This document shows, piece after piece, positions 1 through 9,600 of a stretch of DNA of 64,000 bases. Under the pieces are notes generated by a model, which was given only the letters and a program-made list of their open reading frames with translations, had not been told where the DNA came from and searched no databases. The stretch covers positions 1 to 64,000 of the forward strand of contig CAYTBT010000015.1 of assembly GCA_964436125.1 (NCBI GenBank), read 5' to 3'. The DNA comes from CAYRFF01 sp964436125. GTDB taxonomy: Bacteria > Bacteroidota > Bacteroidia > Chitinophagales > Saprospiraceae. Position 1 is the first letter of the stretch. Each line of letters opens with the position of its first letter. Position numbers and translations under genes: made by a program.

Positions 1-231
1 AAAGACAAATTGCTAAAATCTTTGAATTTGGGTGTTAAATCGCGGAACTCAGGAAATTACTGCTTAAAGTTCATTTCAGGAAAATCTACCCCTCAAGCAA
101 ACTAGAATAGTTGTGAATATACCTCTATGGAACAGCTTTATATATAGATTTTTACTATATAAATTGAGTTAGATAAAATAAACTTTCTATATTAGCGCAG
201 GCATTTAATAATAACTAAGAAAAGAAAGTCA
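1..231. other. Upstream region with no assigned gene
   Basis: Reading frame 1 is open from the window edge to a TAG at 103-105 (34 codons), so the tail of a gene beginning outside the window is possible, but I do not recognise the peptide. The remainder is AT-rich and precedes the M23 peptidase gene, so it probably holds that gene's promoter. No RNA gene is visible. Confidence 0.3.
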
Positions 232-1563
232 GTGAACAAGAAGAAATCAATGCTCCCTAAGAAGTTTCGGATTGGGGCTTTAATAGGTCTGATAGGTCTA
301 GGAATTGCCTTTATGGCCTTTTATAGCCAAGATGGAATCACGGGAGCTCAAGCTTCCTTACACAATATCGAGCTTCAGAAGGAAGAAGCACAGAAAGATC
401 TAGCTAAGGATTTAATGTTTGGCTTTGATAAGGCGATTTACCATGTAGATTCAGGTGTAATTAAGAAGGGACAATTTCTCTCGGAAATCCTCTTAAAATA
501 CAATGTTCAGTATGGAACGATTGATAAACTGGCAGATAATGTACGCTCAATATATGATGTGCGGAAGATAAGGGCAGGAAAGCCATACTATATACTGAGT
601 AAAGATACGAGTGTCTCCGCAGATTATTTTGTCTATGTTCCCAATGACTTTAAATACATCCTGTATTCTTTAAAAGGCGATCCTTGTGCCAAGGTAATTT
701 ATAATGACGTAACGATTAAAGAGAGAGTAGTCGAGGGTGAAATCACCTCTAGCTTATGGGCGGCAATGGAAGCTGCAGGTGCCCCCTACTCATTGATAAA
801 TAAAATGGAGGATGCTTATGCATGGACTGTTGACTTTTACCATCTCAAAGATGGCGATACATATAAGCTCTGGTATGAAGAGAAGCTTATTGACGGCGAG
901 GTCGTCGGAGTCGGCCAATTAAAAGCCGGAATTATGGTACATGGCGGCAAGAAGCTCTATGCCATTTACTTTGATGAAGGAACATCGCCAGGTTATTATA
1001 ACCTTGAGGGACGTCCTATGCGTAAAGCATTTTTAAAATCTCCTGTGAAGTACGGGTATATCTCCTCTCCATTCAATAGAAATCGCTTCCATCCTATCCT
1101 CCATGTACGTCGTCCACACTTAGGCACTGATTATGCCGCTCCTTATGGTACGCCTATCCGCTCAACAGCGGCGGGAGTAGTAATTGCAGCGTCATATACA
1201 AGTGGCAATGGGAATTACATTAAAGTCAAGCATGATGATACATATACAACACAATATCTCCACATGAGCAAATTTGCAGAGGGAATTCACGTGGGTACAT
1301 TTGTTGAACAAGGGCAGACCATAGGTTATGTCGGTGCGACAGGTCTTGCAACCGGTCCACATGTCTGTTATAGATTCTGGAAGAACGGCCGACAGGTAAA
1401 TCCATTAAAACAAGATCTGCCGGAACCGGAACCCATGGATAGTACTTGCCTTCAGAAATATCTCGTCTTTAAAGATTCAATATTACAGGAATTTCAAGAC
1501 CTAGTTTCTGTGATGGATACTGAAGGTTTAAAAAAGATTACTGTAGATAAGAAAAGTAGTTAA
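232..1563 (+). CDS. M23-family peptidoglycan metallopeptidase, membrane-anchored, HxC variant
   Basis: Probable cell-wall endopeptidase acting in the periplasm. A basic N-terminus and one membrane segment (about residues 13-31) anchor the 443-residue protein. Residues about 65-260 resemble the regulatory N-terminal regions of Csd3/ShyA-type peptidases, and residues about 275-395 form the LytM/M23 domain. Zinc-site residues seen are H296 and D300 in HLGTD and H344 in QYLHM. The final HxH motif reads H377-V-C379, so a cysteine takes the place of the usual third zinc ligand. The start is GTG; an ATG at 253 is an alternative. Its stop overlaps the stop of the convergent response regulator by 4 bases. 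Family assignment is firm; the substrate is inferred. Confidence 0.88.
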   Translation: MNKKKSMLPKKFRIGALIGLIGLGIAFMAFYSQDGITGAQASLHNIELQKEEAQKDLAKDLMFGFDKAIYHVDSGVIKKGQFLSEILLKYNVQYGTIDKLADNVRSIYDVRKIRAGKPYYILSKDTSVSADYFVYVPNDFKYILYSLKGDPCAKVIYNDVTIKERVVEGEITSSLWAAMEAAGAPYSLINKMEDAYAWTVDFYHLKDGDTYKLWYEEKLIDGEVVGVGQLKAGIMVHGGKKLYAIYFDEGTSPGYYNLEGRPMRKAFLKSPVKYGYISSPFNRNRFHPILHVRRPHLGTDYAAPYGTPIRSTAAGVVIAASYTSGNGNYIKVKHDDTYTTQYLHMSKFAEGIHVGTFVEQGQTIGYVGATGLATGPHVCYRFWKNGRQVNPLKQDLPEPEPMDSTCLQKYLVFKDSILQEFQDLVSVMDTEGLKKITVDKKSS

Positions 1564-2258
1564 TCTGTGTTTAAGCGAAAGCCTACTCCGTGAATATTCT
1601 CAATCTCAACTCCTTTGTTCCCCTTCAGATATTTGCGTAAGCGAGAAATAAAGACATCGAGTGAGCGACCTAGGAAATAATCATCTTCTCCCCACACGTT
1701 CAAGAGTATTTCCGATCGCTTTAAGATTTTGTTTTGATTCTGTGCAAAATACAAGAGGAGATCTGCCTCGCGTTCCGTCAAGCTCCTTTCAGATTCACCG
1801 TTTTTCAGCAACAGCTCGCGATAAATCAGGTTAAATGAACCTAGAGCGTATGAATCAGCAATCTCCTCACCGCTGGATATCTGATTGCGTTTCAGGAACA
1901 CTTCAATCTTCAGGACGAGTTCTTCAATGGAAAATGGCTTGGTAATATAATCATCGCCACCGAGTTTAAAGCCCTTTATTTTATCTTCTTGAAGCGATTT
2001 TGCCGATAAAAACAAGATCGGGATCTGCTTGTTCTTTTCCCGGATTTTTTCTGCAAGGGTAAAACCATCCATTTGCGGAAGCATAATATCAAGGATACAC
2101 AGGTCAAATACATGCTTGTGAAAGGCTTTTAATGCCTCTACTCCGTTCTCACAATGCACCACATTATACCCTTCATCTTCCAGGTTATCACTTGTGACAA
2201 AGCCCAGTGCCTTATCATCTTCAACATATAGAATATTCTTATTATTTTCTGAATTCAT
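1560..2258 (-). CDS. OmpR/PhoB-family response regulator
   Basis: DNA-binding output of a two-component system. The receiver domain (residues about 8-122) has the acidic pair D14/D15, phosphoacceptor D57 in LDIML, S85 and K107 in TKPF. The winged-helix OmpR-type DNA-binding domain covers about 133-230. At 232 residues it is full length. It lies 12 bases after the histidine kinase gene on the same strand, so the two are one operon. Their arrangement is like the RprX/RprY pairs of Bacteroidota, but I cannot name the orthologue with certainty. The regulated genes are unknown; the convergent M23 peptidase gene shares its 3' end. Confidence 0.92.
   Translation of the reverse strand: MNSENNKNILYVEDDKALGFVTSDNLEDEGYNVVHCENGVEALKAFHKHVFDLCILDIMLPQMDGFTLAEKIREKNKQIPILFLSAKSLQEDKIKGFKLGGDDYITKPFSIEELVLKIEVFLKRNQISSGEEIADSYALGSFNLIYRELLLKNGESERSLTEREADLLLYFAQNQNKILKRSEILLNVWGEDDYFLGRSLDVFISRLRKYLKGNKGVEIENIHGVGFRLNTD
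1632..1642 (-). repeat. GCTTACGCAAA word, exact copy (in response regulator)
   Basis: Exact copy of the window-wide 11-mer, on the minus strand. It lies in the sense strand of the response-regulator gene, where it encodes part of Arg-Leu-Arg-Lys in the DNA-binding domain. Confidence 0.6.
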
Positions 2259-2270
2259 AACGCAAATCTA

Positions 2271-3533
2271 TTAATTATTAAAGAAAATCTTAATAATTGT
2301 TCCTTTTCCCAGAACACTATTGATGTAAAAAGTCCATCCGTGCTGCCTGCATATCTGCTTGACATAGTATAAACCTAGACCAAATCCCTTAACATCGTGG
2401 ATATCGCCATTGGAAACGCGGAAAAATTTCTGACCTATTTTCTCCAGCTGATCTTCCGACATCCCTATTCCTTTATCCTGTATTTCAAATACCGGTGTCT
2501 CCTTCTCATAAGCGGTTCTCAGTGCAATATCTATATTTCCTCCGGAATACTTAATGGCATTATCCAGGAGATTGTGAAGAATATTGGACAAGTGGACCTG
2601 GTCTGCATAAACCTCAATACCTGCCGTGCAATCCGCACTTAAATTCCCTCCGACACTTTCTACCTCGGCAAGTCGTGATCGCCCTACATCCTTTACAATT
2701 TCATTGAGATCTAGCATCTCTTTATTGAGATTGAGACTATCTCTATCCACAGTGGCAATTTTCAGGACTCGCTCAATCTGATTATTTAAACGCGCACCTT
2801 GCTCTTTAATTATATCGACATATTGAGATAATCTTTCATCACTCTGCACCATCGGACTCTTGGCGAGAACATCAGAAGATATCTTGATTGATGAAAGAGG
2901 AGTCTTGAACTCATGTGTCATATTATTTATGAAATCCCGTTGCATTTCAGTGATTTTCTTCTGCGATAAGATTACATAAGTAAGATAAAAGAAAAAACCT
3001 ATGGTGAAGAGCAAGACAAGCGCCCCTATCCAATAGCGTGTTAATCCTGTCAATATAAAACTCGCTCGCGTAGGGAATCGGATACCGAAGTAGTAAATAA
3101 ATTCATCATAGGTCGGCAGTTCTCGCGATATATTGTACACCTCGTGTTCTTGTCCTACCTTACAGTAATTGCCATAAATCATTTTGTCGGCAAAACAGTC
3201 AAATACCGCATATTCAAAGTCGAGGTTTAATGATGCATCTGAAAATTCATCATGGAGAAAATACTCCAGTGTTATTGCATTGATGACATCGTTGATATTG
3301 ACTACATAATAATTGGGACTCCGTCGGCTGATAATTTCCTTGGGCGGTAGTGTGCCATCGTTATAATCAGCGATGCGTTCTGCAACATTATGAAGCGCAA
3401 CCCGCACTTTCTGATCAAATTGTTCATCCTTTAACTCCCAGGCTTTCACTAAGGAATATATCTGTATGGCCAATATACTTACAAGTGTAATTGACCCGAA
3501 TATCAGAAGCGTCCTTAATGTGTTTTTATTCAT
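2271..3533 (-). CDS. Sensor histidine kinase (HisKA/HATPase_c)
   Basis: Membrane sensor kinase that should phosphorylate the adjacent OmpR-type regulator. Of its 420 residues, about 9-29 form the first membrane helix, about 30-165 an extracytoplasmic sensor region, and about 167-189 the second helix. The HisKA dimerisation domain follows, with the phospho-accepting H207 in MTHEFKTPLSS. The ATPase domain has an N box (NLLDNAIKYSGG), a G1 box (DKGIGMS) and a G2 box (GFGLGLYYV). No PAS or HAMP domain is obvious. The signal sensed is unknown. The kinase gene precedes the regulator gene, which is a common order in this phylum. Confidence 0.92.
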   Translation of the reverse strand: MNKNTLRTLLIFGSITLVSILAIQIYSLVKAWELKDEQFDQKVRVALHNVAERIADYNDGTLPPKEIISRRSPNYYVVNINDVINAITLEYFLHDEFSDASLNLDFEYAVFDCFADKMIYGNYCKVGQEHEVYNISRELPTYDEFIYYFGIRFPTRASFILTGLTRYWIGALVLLFTIGFFFYLTYVILSQKKITEMQRDFINNMTHEFKTPLSSIKISSDVLAKSPMVQSDERLSQYVDIIKEQGARLNNQIERVLKIATVDRDSLNLNKEMLDLNEIVKDVGRSRLAEVESVGGNLSADCTAGIEVYADQVHLSNILHNLLDNAIKYSGGNIDIALRTAYEKETPVFEIQDKGIGMSEDQLEKIGQKFFRVSNGDIHDVKGFGLGLYYVKQICRQHGWTFYINSVLGKGTIIKIFFNN

Positions 3534-3678
3534 AATTAGTACTGCAAGCCCAATTTAATTAATTTATCTTTATCTATAACAATTACATTCCATCAATTGA
3601 TATACTATATAATCAGAAATATAGAACTTGTTCACCGGTGAAGCATACTTTTCCTGTAAAGCTTTGTAAATTCGCACT

Positions 3679-4710
3679 GTGAAGTTGAAAATCTACCTAG
3701 GAATTCTCTGCGTGCTATGCACATGGTCTGTAGCCTACAGCCAACAGACCAATCCCTTTGATCTGCAATTCAGATTAAATCAGACACAGCTTCAGGCTAG
3801 TCCGGACTCAATTGACACCATACAATCAATGGATAAAACCGCAGATTCTCTTGGAACACTTCCTATGCATGATACCTTGACTTCCGTCAAATCTCCTGCT
3901 CAGCCCGACAAGCCCAATGCCCGGGACAGCTTATCCGCACCGGATTCTACACAGCATAACGACAGCGCAAGGACTCAAAATATGTTCAATGAAGACAATC
4001 CACCCGATATAAAAGCACACTCTGACTCGACAGAACGAGACTCTACTATCGCGCTCCCGGATGTACTTCAGAAGCGGAATAATCTCATCTTCATTACTTT
4101 CCTTATTTTACTCATCATGTTGACCTTGGTTATCACCTCCGATCGCAGCGTAGTTGACCATGTTTTTCGTGCTTTTATGAATGATAATTATCTAAACTTA
4201 CTCTATAGAGAACAACGCGGCAAAAGCAATATACAATACCTCTTCCTCTATTTCTTCTTTATTGCCAATCTCGGTTTCTTTATCTTCTTATCACTCGATC
4301 ACTGGTTAACCGCGGGACTACATATTACCCTTCTTACTTGCATCCTAGTTGCCGGTATTATCTATATAGCCCGGCATCTTGCTATGCGACTTATCGCTTA
4401 CCTGTTTCCCATAGAAAAAGAAGCAAATCAGTTCAATTTCACCATTATCATCTTCAATATCTTACTCGGCTTAATTCTCTTGCCGATAAATTTATTCCTC
4501 GCATTTGCTCCCGGTTCTTTAAGTGAACTCGCATTCTATATCGGTCTGGGAATCATAGGTCTATTTTACTTATTCCGGCAGCTCAGAGGACTATTTATCA
4601 GCGCTCGTTTCATTTCTTCTTCGCAATTCCATTTTTTTGTTTACCTTTGCACCGTCGAAATCGCCCCTTTACTTGTGGGCGTAAAATTATTTATGAATTT
4701 AACTTCCTGA
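3679..4710 (+). CDS. DUF4271-type polytopic membrane protein
   Basis: Protein of unknown function, 343 residues, starting at a GTG. It begins with a signal peptide (about residues 1-21), followed by a long Ser/Asp/Thr/Pro-rich low-complexity linker to about residue 125. Roughly six hydrophobic helices follow (for example near 135-154, 186-207, 216-236, 252-276, 283-300 and 318-340). The arrangement fits the Bacteroidota DUF4271 family, which commonly sits just upstream of hemD, as here (23 bases). The co-location suggests co-expression with a tetrapyrrole gene, but no biochemical role can be read from the sequence. Confidence 0.75.
   Translation: MKLKIYLGILCVLCTWSVAYSQQTNPFDLQFRLNQTQLQASPDSIDTIQSMDKTADSLGTLPMHDTLTSVKSPAQPDKPNARDSLSAPDSTQHNDSARTQNMFNEDNPPDIKAHSDSTERDSTIALPDVLQKRNNLIFITFLILLIMLTLVITSDRSVVDHVFRAFMNDNYLNLLYREQRGKSNIQYLFLYFFFIANLGFFIFLSLDHWLTAGLHITLLTCILVAGIIYIARHLAMRLIAYLFPIEKEANQFNFTIIIFNILLGLILLPINLFLAFAPGSLSELAFYIGLGIIGLFYLFRQLRGLFISARFISSSQFHFFVYLCTVEIAPLLVGVKLFMNLTS
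4642..4649 (+). promoter_or_regulatory. Possible internal -7 box for hemD
   Basis: TACCTTTG followed by CA matches the Bacteroidota -7 consensus TAnnTTTG and is identical to the box upstream of sufB. It lies inside the DUF4271 coding sequence about 85 bases before hemD. No clear -33 element is seen at 19 bases, so this is tentative. Confidence 0.3.
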
Positions 4711-4733
4711 CATAGAGAGGATTGGATAAATAA

Positions 4734-5522
4734 ATGTCGCACGATATGAATAAAGAACAGATAGCACCATCTCAGATTAAGCCAGTTCAAAGCATCTTGA
4801 TTTCTCAACCTGAGCCTAAGAGGTCTCCTTACTTTGACCTACAGGATAAGTATGGCGTAAAAATAGACTTTCGGAAGTTTATCCATGTGGAACCTGTCGA
4901 AGCCAAAGAATTCAGACAGACCAAGATACGCCCGGATGAGTTTTTTGGGATAATTTTTACAAGCAAGACAAGTATTGAGCACTTCTTCCGCCTATGCGCT
5001 GACTTGCGTGTTGATATGCCGGATGATATGCGCTACTTCTGCCTTACCAAGGCCGTTGCAGATTATCTGCAGAAGTTCATCGTATATAGAAAGCGAAAAG
5101 TATTTGTCGGAAAACGCAAAATTCAGGACTTAAAGAAATACTTTAAGCGCTACAAGGATGAAAAATTCCTCCTCCCATGCTCCAATCTCGGAAGCATGCC
5201 TGTCCAGAAGTACCTCGATGAAAATAATTACGACTATCAAGAAGCCATGATGTATCGTACTGTGAGCTCTGATCTCAGTGATCTGAGCGATATAACTTAT
5301 GATATTCTCGTGTTTTTCAGTCCGCTGGGTATCGAATCTCTCTTTGAGAATTTCCCCGATTTTAAACAGAATGAAACACGGATCGCTGTCTTCGGTAAAA
5401 GCACTACCAATGCCGTTATTGAACGTGGACTGGACATAAATATTAAGGTCCCTACCAAGGAGCTCAGATCAATGACTATGGCTCTAGAGAAATATATCCA
5501 AGAAGCCAATAAGGTCTCATAA
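4734..5522 (+). CDS. hemD: Uroporphyrinogen-III synthase
   Basis: Expected to cyclise hydroxymethylbilane to uroporphyrinogen III in haem biosynthesis, in the cytoplasm. The 262-residue protein matches HemD in length and two-lobed layout, with FFGIIFTSKTSIEHFF in the first lobe and ILVFFSPLGIESLFENF followed by IAVFGKSTTNAV in the second. HemD is poorly conserved, so recognition rests on these strand-loop motifs and on the DUF4271 neighbour that often accompanies it in Bacteroidota. The start at 4734 follows the upstream stop closely; ATG 4746 is an alternative. No other haem gene lies in the window. Confidence 0.85.
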   Translation: MSHDMNKEQIAPSQIKPVQSILISQPEPKRSPYFDLQDKYGVKIDFRKFIHVEPVEAKEFRQTKIRPDEFFGIIFTSKTSIEHFFRLCADLRVDMPDDMRYFCLTKAVADYLQKFIVYRKRKVFVGKRKIQDLKKYFKRYKDEKFLLPCSNLGSMPVQKYLDENNYDYQEAMMYRTVSSDLSDLSDITYDILVFFSPLGIESLFENFPDFKQNETRIAVFGKSTTNAVIERGLDINIKVPTKELRSMTMALEKYIQEANKVS

Positions 5523-5543
5523 ATCTGCAATAAACAGAGTAAT

Positions 5544-6185
5544 GTGCTTCTGAAACGCATTTCACGGTACTTAAATGATGAGCAATTGCCGGGACGGGAA
5601 GCTCAATTAGCTTTCGCAAATAAACGAGCGGGCAAAATAGGCCACTTACTAGAACTAAGTGAAAATCCCGTACTCGCAGGAACGCTCTGCCTTCTATTTC
5701 CGTCTGCTACCGATCCGAATGCTCTCGATTTTAGCCTTATTGAACGTACTAGCTTATATCCCAATGATCCTCATGCAGGGCAAATCAGTTTCCCGGGTGG
5801 CAAAATGGAAGATAGCGATAAAAATATTGAGGAAACCGCCTTGCGTGAAGCACATGAAGAAATAGGTATAAATGCTACTGATGTTACTATCTTGGGGCGC
5901 TTAAGTCAATTGTTTATCAGTGTTTCCAATTATCTCGTTCATCCCCATGTCGGCTATCTGGATTATCGCCCTTCATTTACCTTGCAAGAAAGCGAAGTGG
6001 CTTCTATTCTCACTCCTAGTCTAAATTCCCTACTGAATCCGGACAATATTAAACACCGAGATATTGCAGTCCGAGGAATGACTTTAAAAGGAATGCCATA
6101 CTTCGATCTTGAAGGGAAAGTTGTATGGGGCGCTACTGCTATGATGCTCAATGAATTCCGCATCATTCTTCAAGAAATAAGTTGA
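5544..6185 (+). CDS. Nudix hydrolase, CoA pyrophosphatase-like (NudL/UPF0035 type)
   Basis: Probably cleaves CoA or related nucleoside diphosphate derivatives. Residues 75-86 contain the PHAGQISFPGG signature that marks the CoA-pyrophosphatase subgroup. The Nudix helix ends in REAHEEIG (101-108), which supplies the metal-binding glutamates, and the protein is 213 residues, normal for the group. It starts at a GTG 21 bases after hemD and is likely co-transcribed with it. A one-mismatch copy of the window-wide word (GCTTTCGCAAA, 5610-5620) lies near the N-terminus. Substrate preference is inferred from the signature only. Confidence 0.87.
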   Translation: MLLKRISRYLNDEQLPGREAQLAFANKRAGKIGHLLELSENPVLAGTLCLLFPSATDPNALDFSLIERTSLYPNDPHAGQISFPGGKMEDSDKNIEETALREAHEEIGINATDVTILGRLSQLFISVSNYLVHPHVGYLDYRPSFTLQESEVASILTPSLNSLLNPDNIKHRDIAVRGMTLKGMPYFDLEGKVVWGATAMMLNEFRIILQEIS

Positions 6186-6657
6186 GACTTTATTTGTTGC
6201 TCGGCTTTGTTTTATATTCCTACGAGTTTAGGCCCGGAGTCTATACAGCCTGGCTACTTCTAGTGAAATTGACACAGGAGTATTTCATACCGGCAAATTC
6301 TGCTGCTCCTACCACAAGGATAAACCCTTTTACACTTATAAATCGATTGCATATAAGGCGTCATGCAGATTCTTCCAGAACCTCAGTGATGAATAGCTTG
6401 AGATAATAGAACTAATAACAATTCCTATAAATTATATTTATCTGTTTGCAGAATAGTGGTAAAATATCGATATTGTCCTCACAACAATTATAATTCCGTG
6501 ATATATCAATCTAAAAATTTTAATACTATTTACTGAGAACTGCTCAATCTGTTTCAACTGAAGCACTACGCTTCAAGATAATACAGAACAAGGTAAATAG
6601 CTGTACTTTGTTGAACCTGACAATGGTAATATGAAGTCAAATTTTCAATAGTGGAAT
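6186..6657. other. Gene-free stretch before the large T9SS protein
   Basis: About 470 AT-rich bases. A TTG-initiated 74-codon frame at 6182-6406 has no recognisable features and no good start context, so I do not call it. The 3' part presumably holds the promoter of the 1329-residue gene, but no full TTTG/TAnnTTTG pair is evident. Confidence 0.4.
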
Positions 6658-9600
6658 ATGCAACGGATACTCATATTTTTAATCCTTATCTGCGGTAGTA
6701 CCGGCATCAGTAGAGCCTGCGATGATCCGTTTTTATTGTCGGCCTATCTTATAGGTACCGACTCTATGCGGATAGATTGGTATAACTTTGATGATAATGT
6801 AGAGTCTTTTCAACTGGATGTTCAAGAAGGAACAGCACCACCATCCAATGTTCCACTATATTCAGGCATTCTCGAGAGCAATTTCAGATTAAAAAACCTG
6901 AAATCCGGCACGCTGTACACAATTTACGTGCGCTCTGTATGCCCATCCGGCATGAGTAATTGGATTTCAATGCAGGTACGTACAGCATACATGTATAAAG
7001 ACAATTGCAATATTCACTTCCCCATACAAGATAATTCCTGTGCCTTCAGCGGCAGAGAAAAAATGCTCATCATTGTAGATAGTACAGCTATAGAAGGTAT
7101 AACTAATCCGAGATTGGCAGCAGTTTCATTAATTGTAGATCATCCGTGGCCCTCTGATTTAAAAGCGAGTCTCATAGCGCCATCCGGGCAAGTAATACCA
7201 CTGTTTGACAACCTTGCGCTAGGTTATCCGGACATTGGGAATCCCACAGATTCCAGCTGTACAGAAGCCTTGGTCCTCCGAGATGAAAGTTGTAGATTTA
7301 TCCAGTCCTCCAGTGGTCCATTTATCGGGGAATTTAAACCTATAGGCAGTTTACAATCGATTCCTACAGATGAAATCATAGGGACATGGAAGCTAGATAT
7401 CTGTGATGACTCGCCAGGTGATATAGGTCATGTTTTCTCCATGGAATTACGGTTCAGTTCTGCTGATTGTCGCCCGGTAGTATCAGAACTTAAATCATTT
7501 ACCCACTCAGAAGTAAACATTCACCTTGCCAATCTCTTATCTTCAGATACTATAATATTTAAATATGGTCTCAGTCCTCTCAAGTTTACGGACACCAGCG
7601 GATATTTTCTCGATACAATTTATACTTCTGCAATCAGTGATACCACAATTACACTTTCGCATTTGAATCCGGGAGAAGCATATACTTTTTACTCTTATAG
7701 AAGATGTCAAGGAAACAATTCCTCAGTTACCTGCCCTATGGAAGTAAGGATTCTCTGCGACAGACCTACGGCAATGTCTCATTTCAACGATTATCCTATC
7801 AGTACAGGAAAATGTAGTGATGAGTCGCTGACAAGTGGCATCTGGTATCAAGATTCTAGCACCTTATACGCATGGAAAATAGGTAAAGGTCCTACAAATA
7901 CGCAACTTACCGGACCGGAATCCAGCCCATACGGAAACGATAATTACATCTTCTTTGATGCGTCAGACTATAGTTGTGGCAGAATCCCCGCTATACTGAA
8001 TAGCAGTTGTTTTAACATTCCCGCTCCAGCAAATTCATGTGGGATGGCATTTGACTATTCTATGAATGGAAATGAAATATCATCACTCACACTACGGATT
8101 ATGGTGGACGAATCCATGGAATGGGATACTTTATTTCATCGTACCGGGGACCAGGGAGCTGAATGGCATCACGAGACAATAAGCTTGAAGTCCTATGCCG
8201 GCTCCACAGTAAATCTGCAATTTATTGCCGGACCTTCAATCGGAGCGCGTGGAGACATCGCGCTGGATAATATCGTGATGATGGGGCCGGTTCCTATCCA
8301 TCGATATGGTTATCTTGTCTTCCCGGACCAGGATAATGACAATTATGGCTACACTCAGGATAGTGTCCGATTCTGTAGAAGTTCTATCCCATCAGGATTT
8401 ACCGACGTTCCCGGTGATTGCGATGATACTCATCCGGCAATTAATCCCGGAGTTCCTGAGTTGCCTTGCAATCTTATCGATGATAACTGTAATGGCGTAG
8501 TCGATGAAGTCCAGCAAGGACCGACCCCGATATTTACTGTTGTCGAAAGTCGGAACCCTACTTGTAAGGGAATTGATGACGGAATTCTTGAAATAGAGGT
8601 TGAGAATTATAATAATTATCACATCAGATGGAATACAGGAGACACAACAGAACGCCTGGAGAATATTCCGGCAGGCGTTTATTACTTTGAGTTTACCACA
8701 TCAACAGGTTGTCTTTTTCGTTCACAGTTTTACGAATTAAACAATGTCTCAGATATCAATGCAATGGTCACTAGCATAAAAAAACCTACTTGTAATGGAA
8801 TTAATGATGGAGCAATAACTGTATCTTCCGGTGGAGGTGTACAGCCATATACATATCTGTGGAATAATGGAAAAACCGGCTCCACACTAGACTCCATTGG
8901 ACCCGGAATATATAGTGTTACAATAAGTGACGCTTCTGGCTGTCGCGTCTTCATAGATTCTATCCTTATAAGGGATAAATTCCACAATAAAGCGCATATC
9001 GATCTCTATAAAGCCATAAGTTGCTATGGAAATAGCGATGGAAGACTGGTAGCAAGCCTCCAAGACACGACCGTACAGTCATATAGGTGGAACACTGGGG
9101 ATACAACGCGCATAGCCCGCAATTTGCCGAAAGGCAAGTACACCTGTACAATGCGCTTCATGAATGATTGTACAATAACAAGCGACACGTTTTACCTCGG
9201 ACAACCCGACTCGCTCTACGTGAGCAAGCTCAACATTGTCTCTCCCACATGCAGCAATATAAACGATGGACTTATAATTGCTAAGGTAGGTGGAGGAACA
9301 CAACCATACGTGAATAGATTATTTACCCAAGACACTTTTTATGTGGGGCCCGTTTTTAATGCTTTGAAAGCCGATACTTATACTCTAGTAGTACGAGACA
9401 TCAATAACTGCACATTAACTATGGATTCCATTAAGCTTAAGCAAAAATCCGATATAGTAGTCAATGCCCATACCACTCATACCCGTTGTCCATTGAGTGG
9501 TGATGGCGGAATAAATGTGGAAGCCTCCGGCGGAACAGCTCCTTTTCAATATATATGGAGTAATGTCGGACTCGATGATAATGAAATTGATGGCTTAAGT

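Noticed and set aside
6182..6406. 74-codon frame after the Nudix gene
   Set aside because: It starts with TTG, has no family features and shows no clear ribosome site; likely chance in AT-rich DNA.
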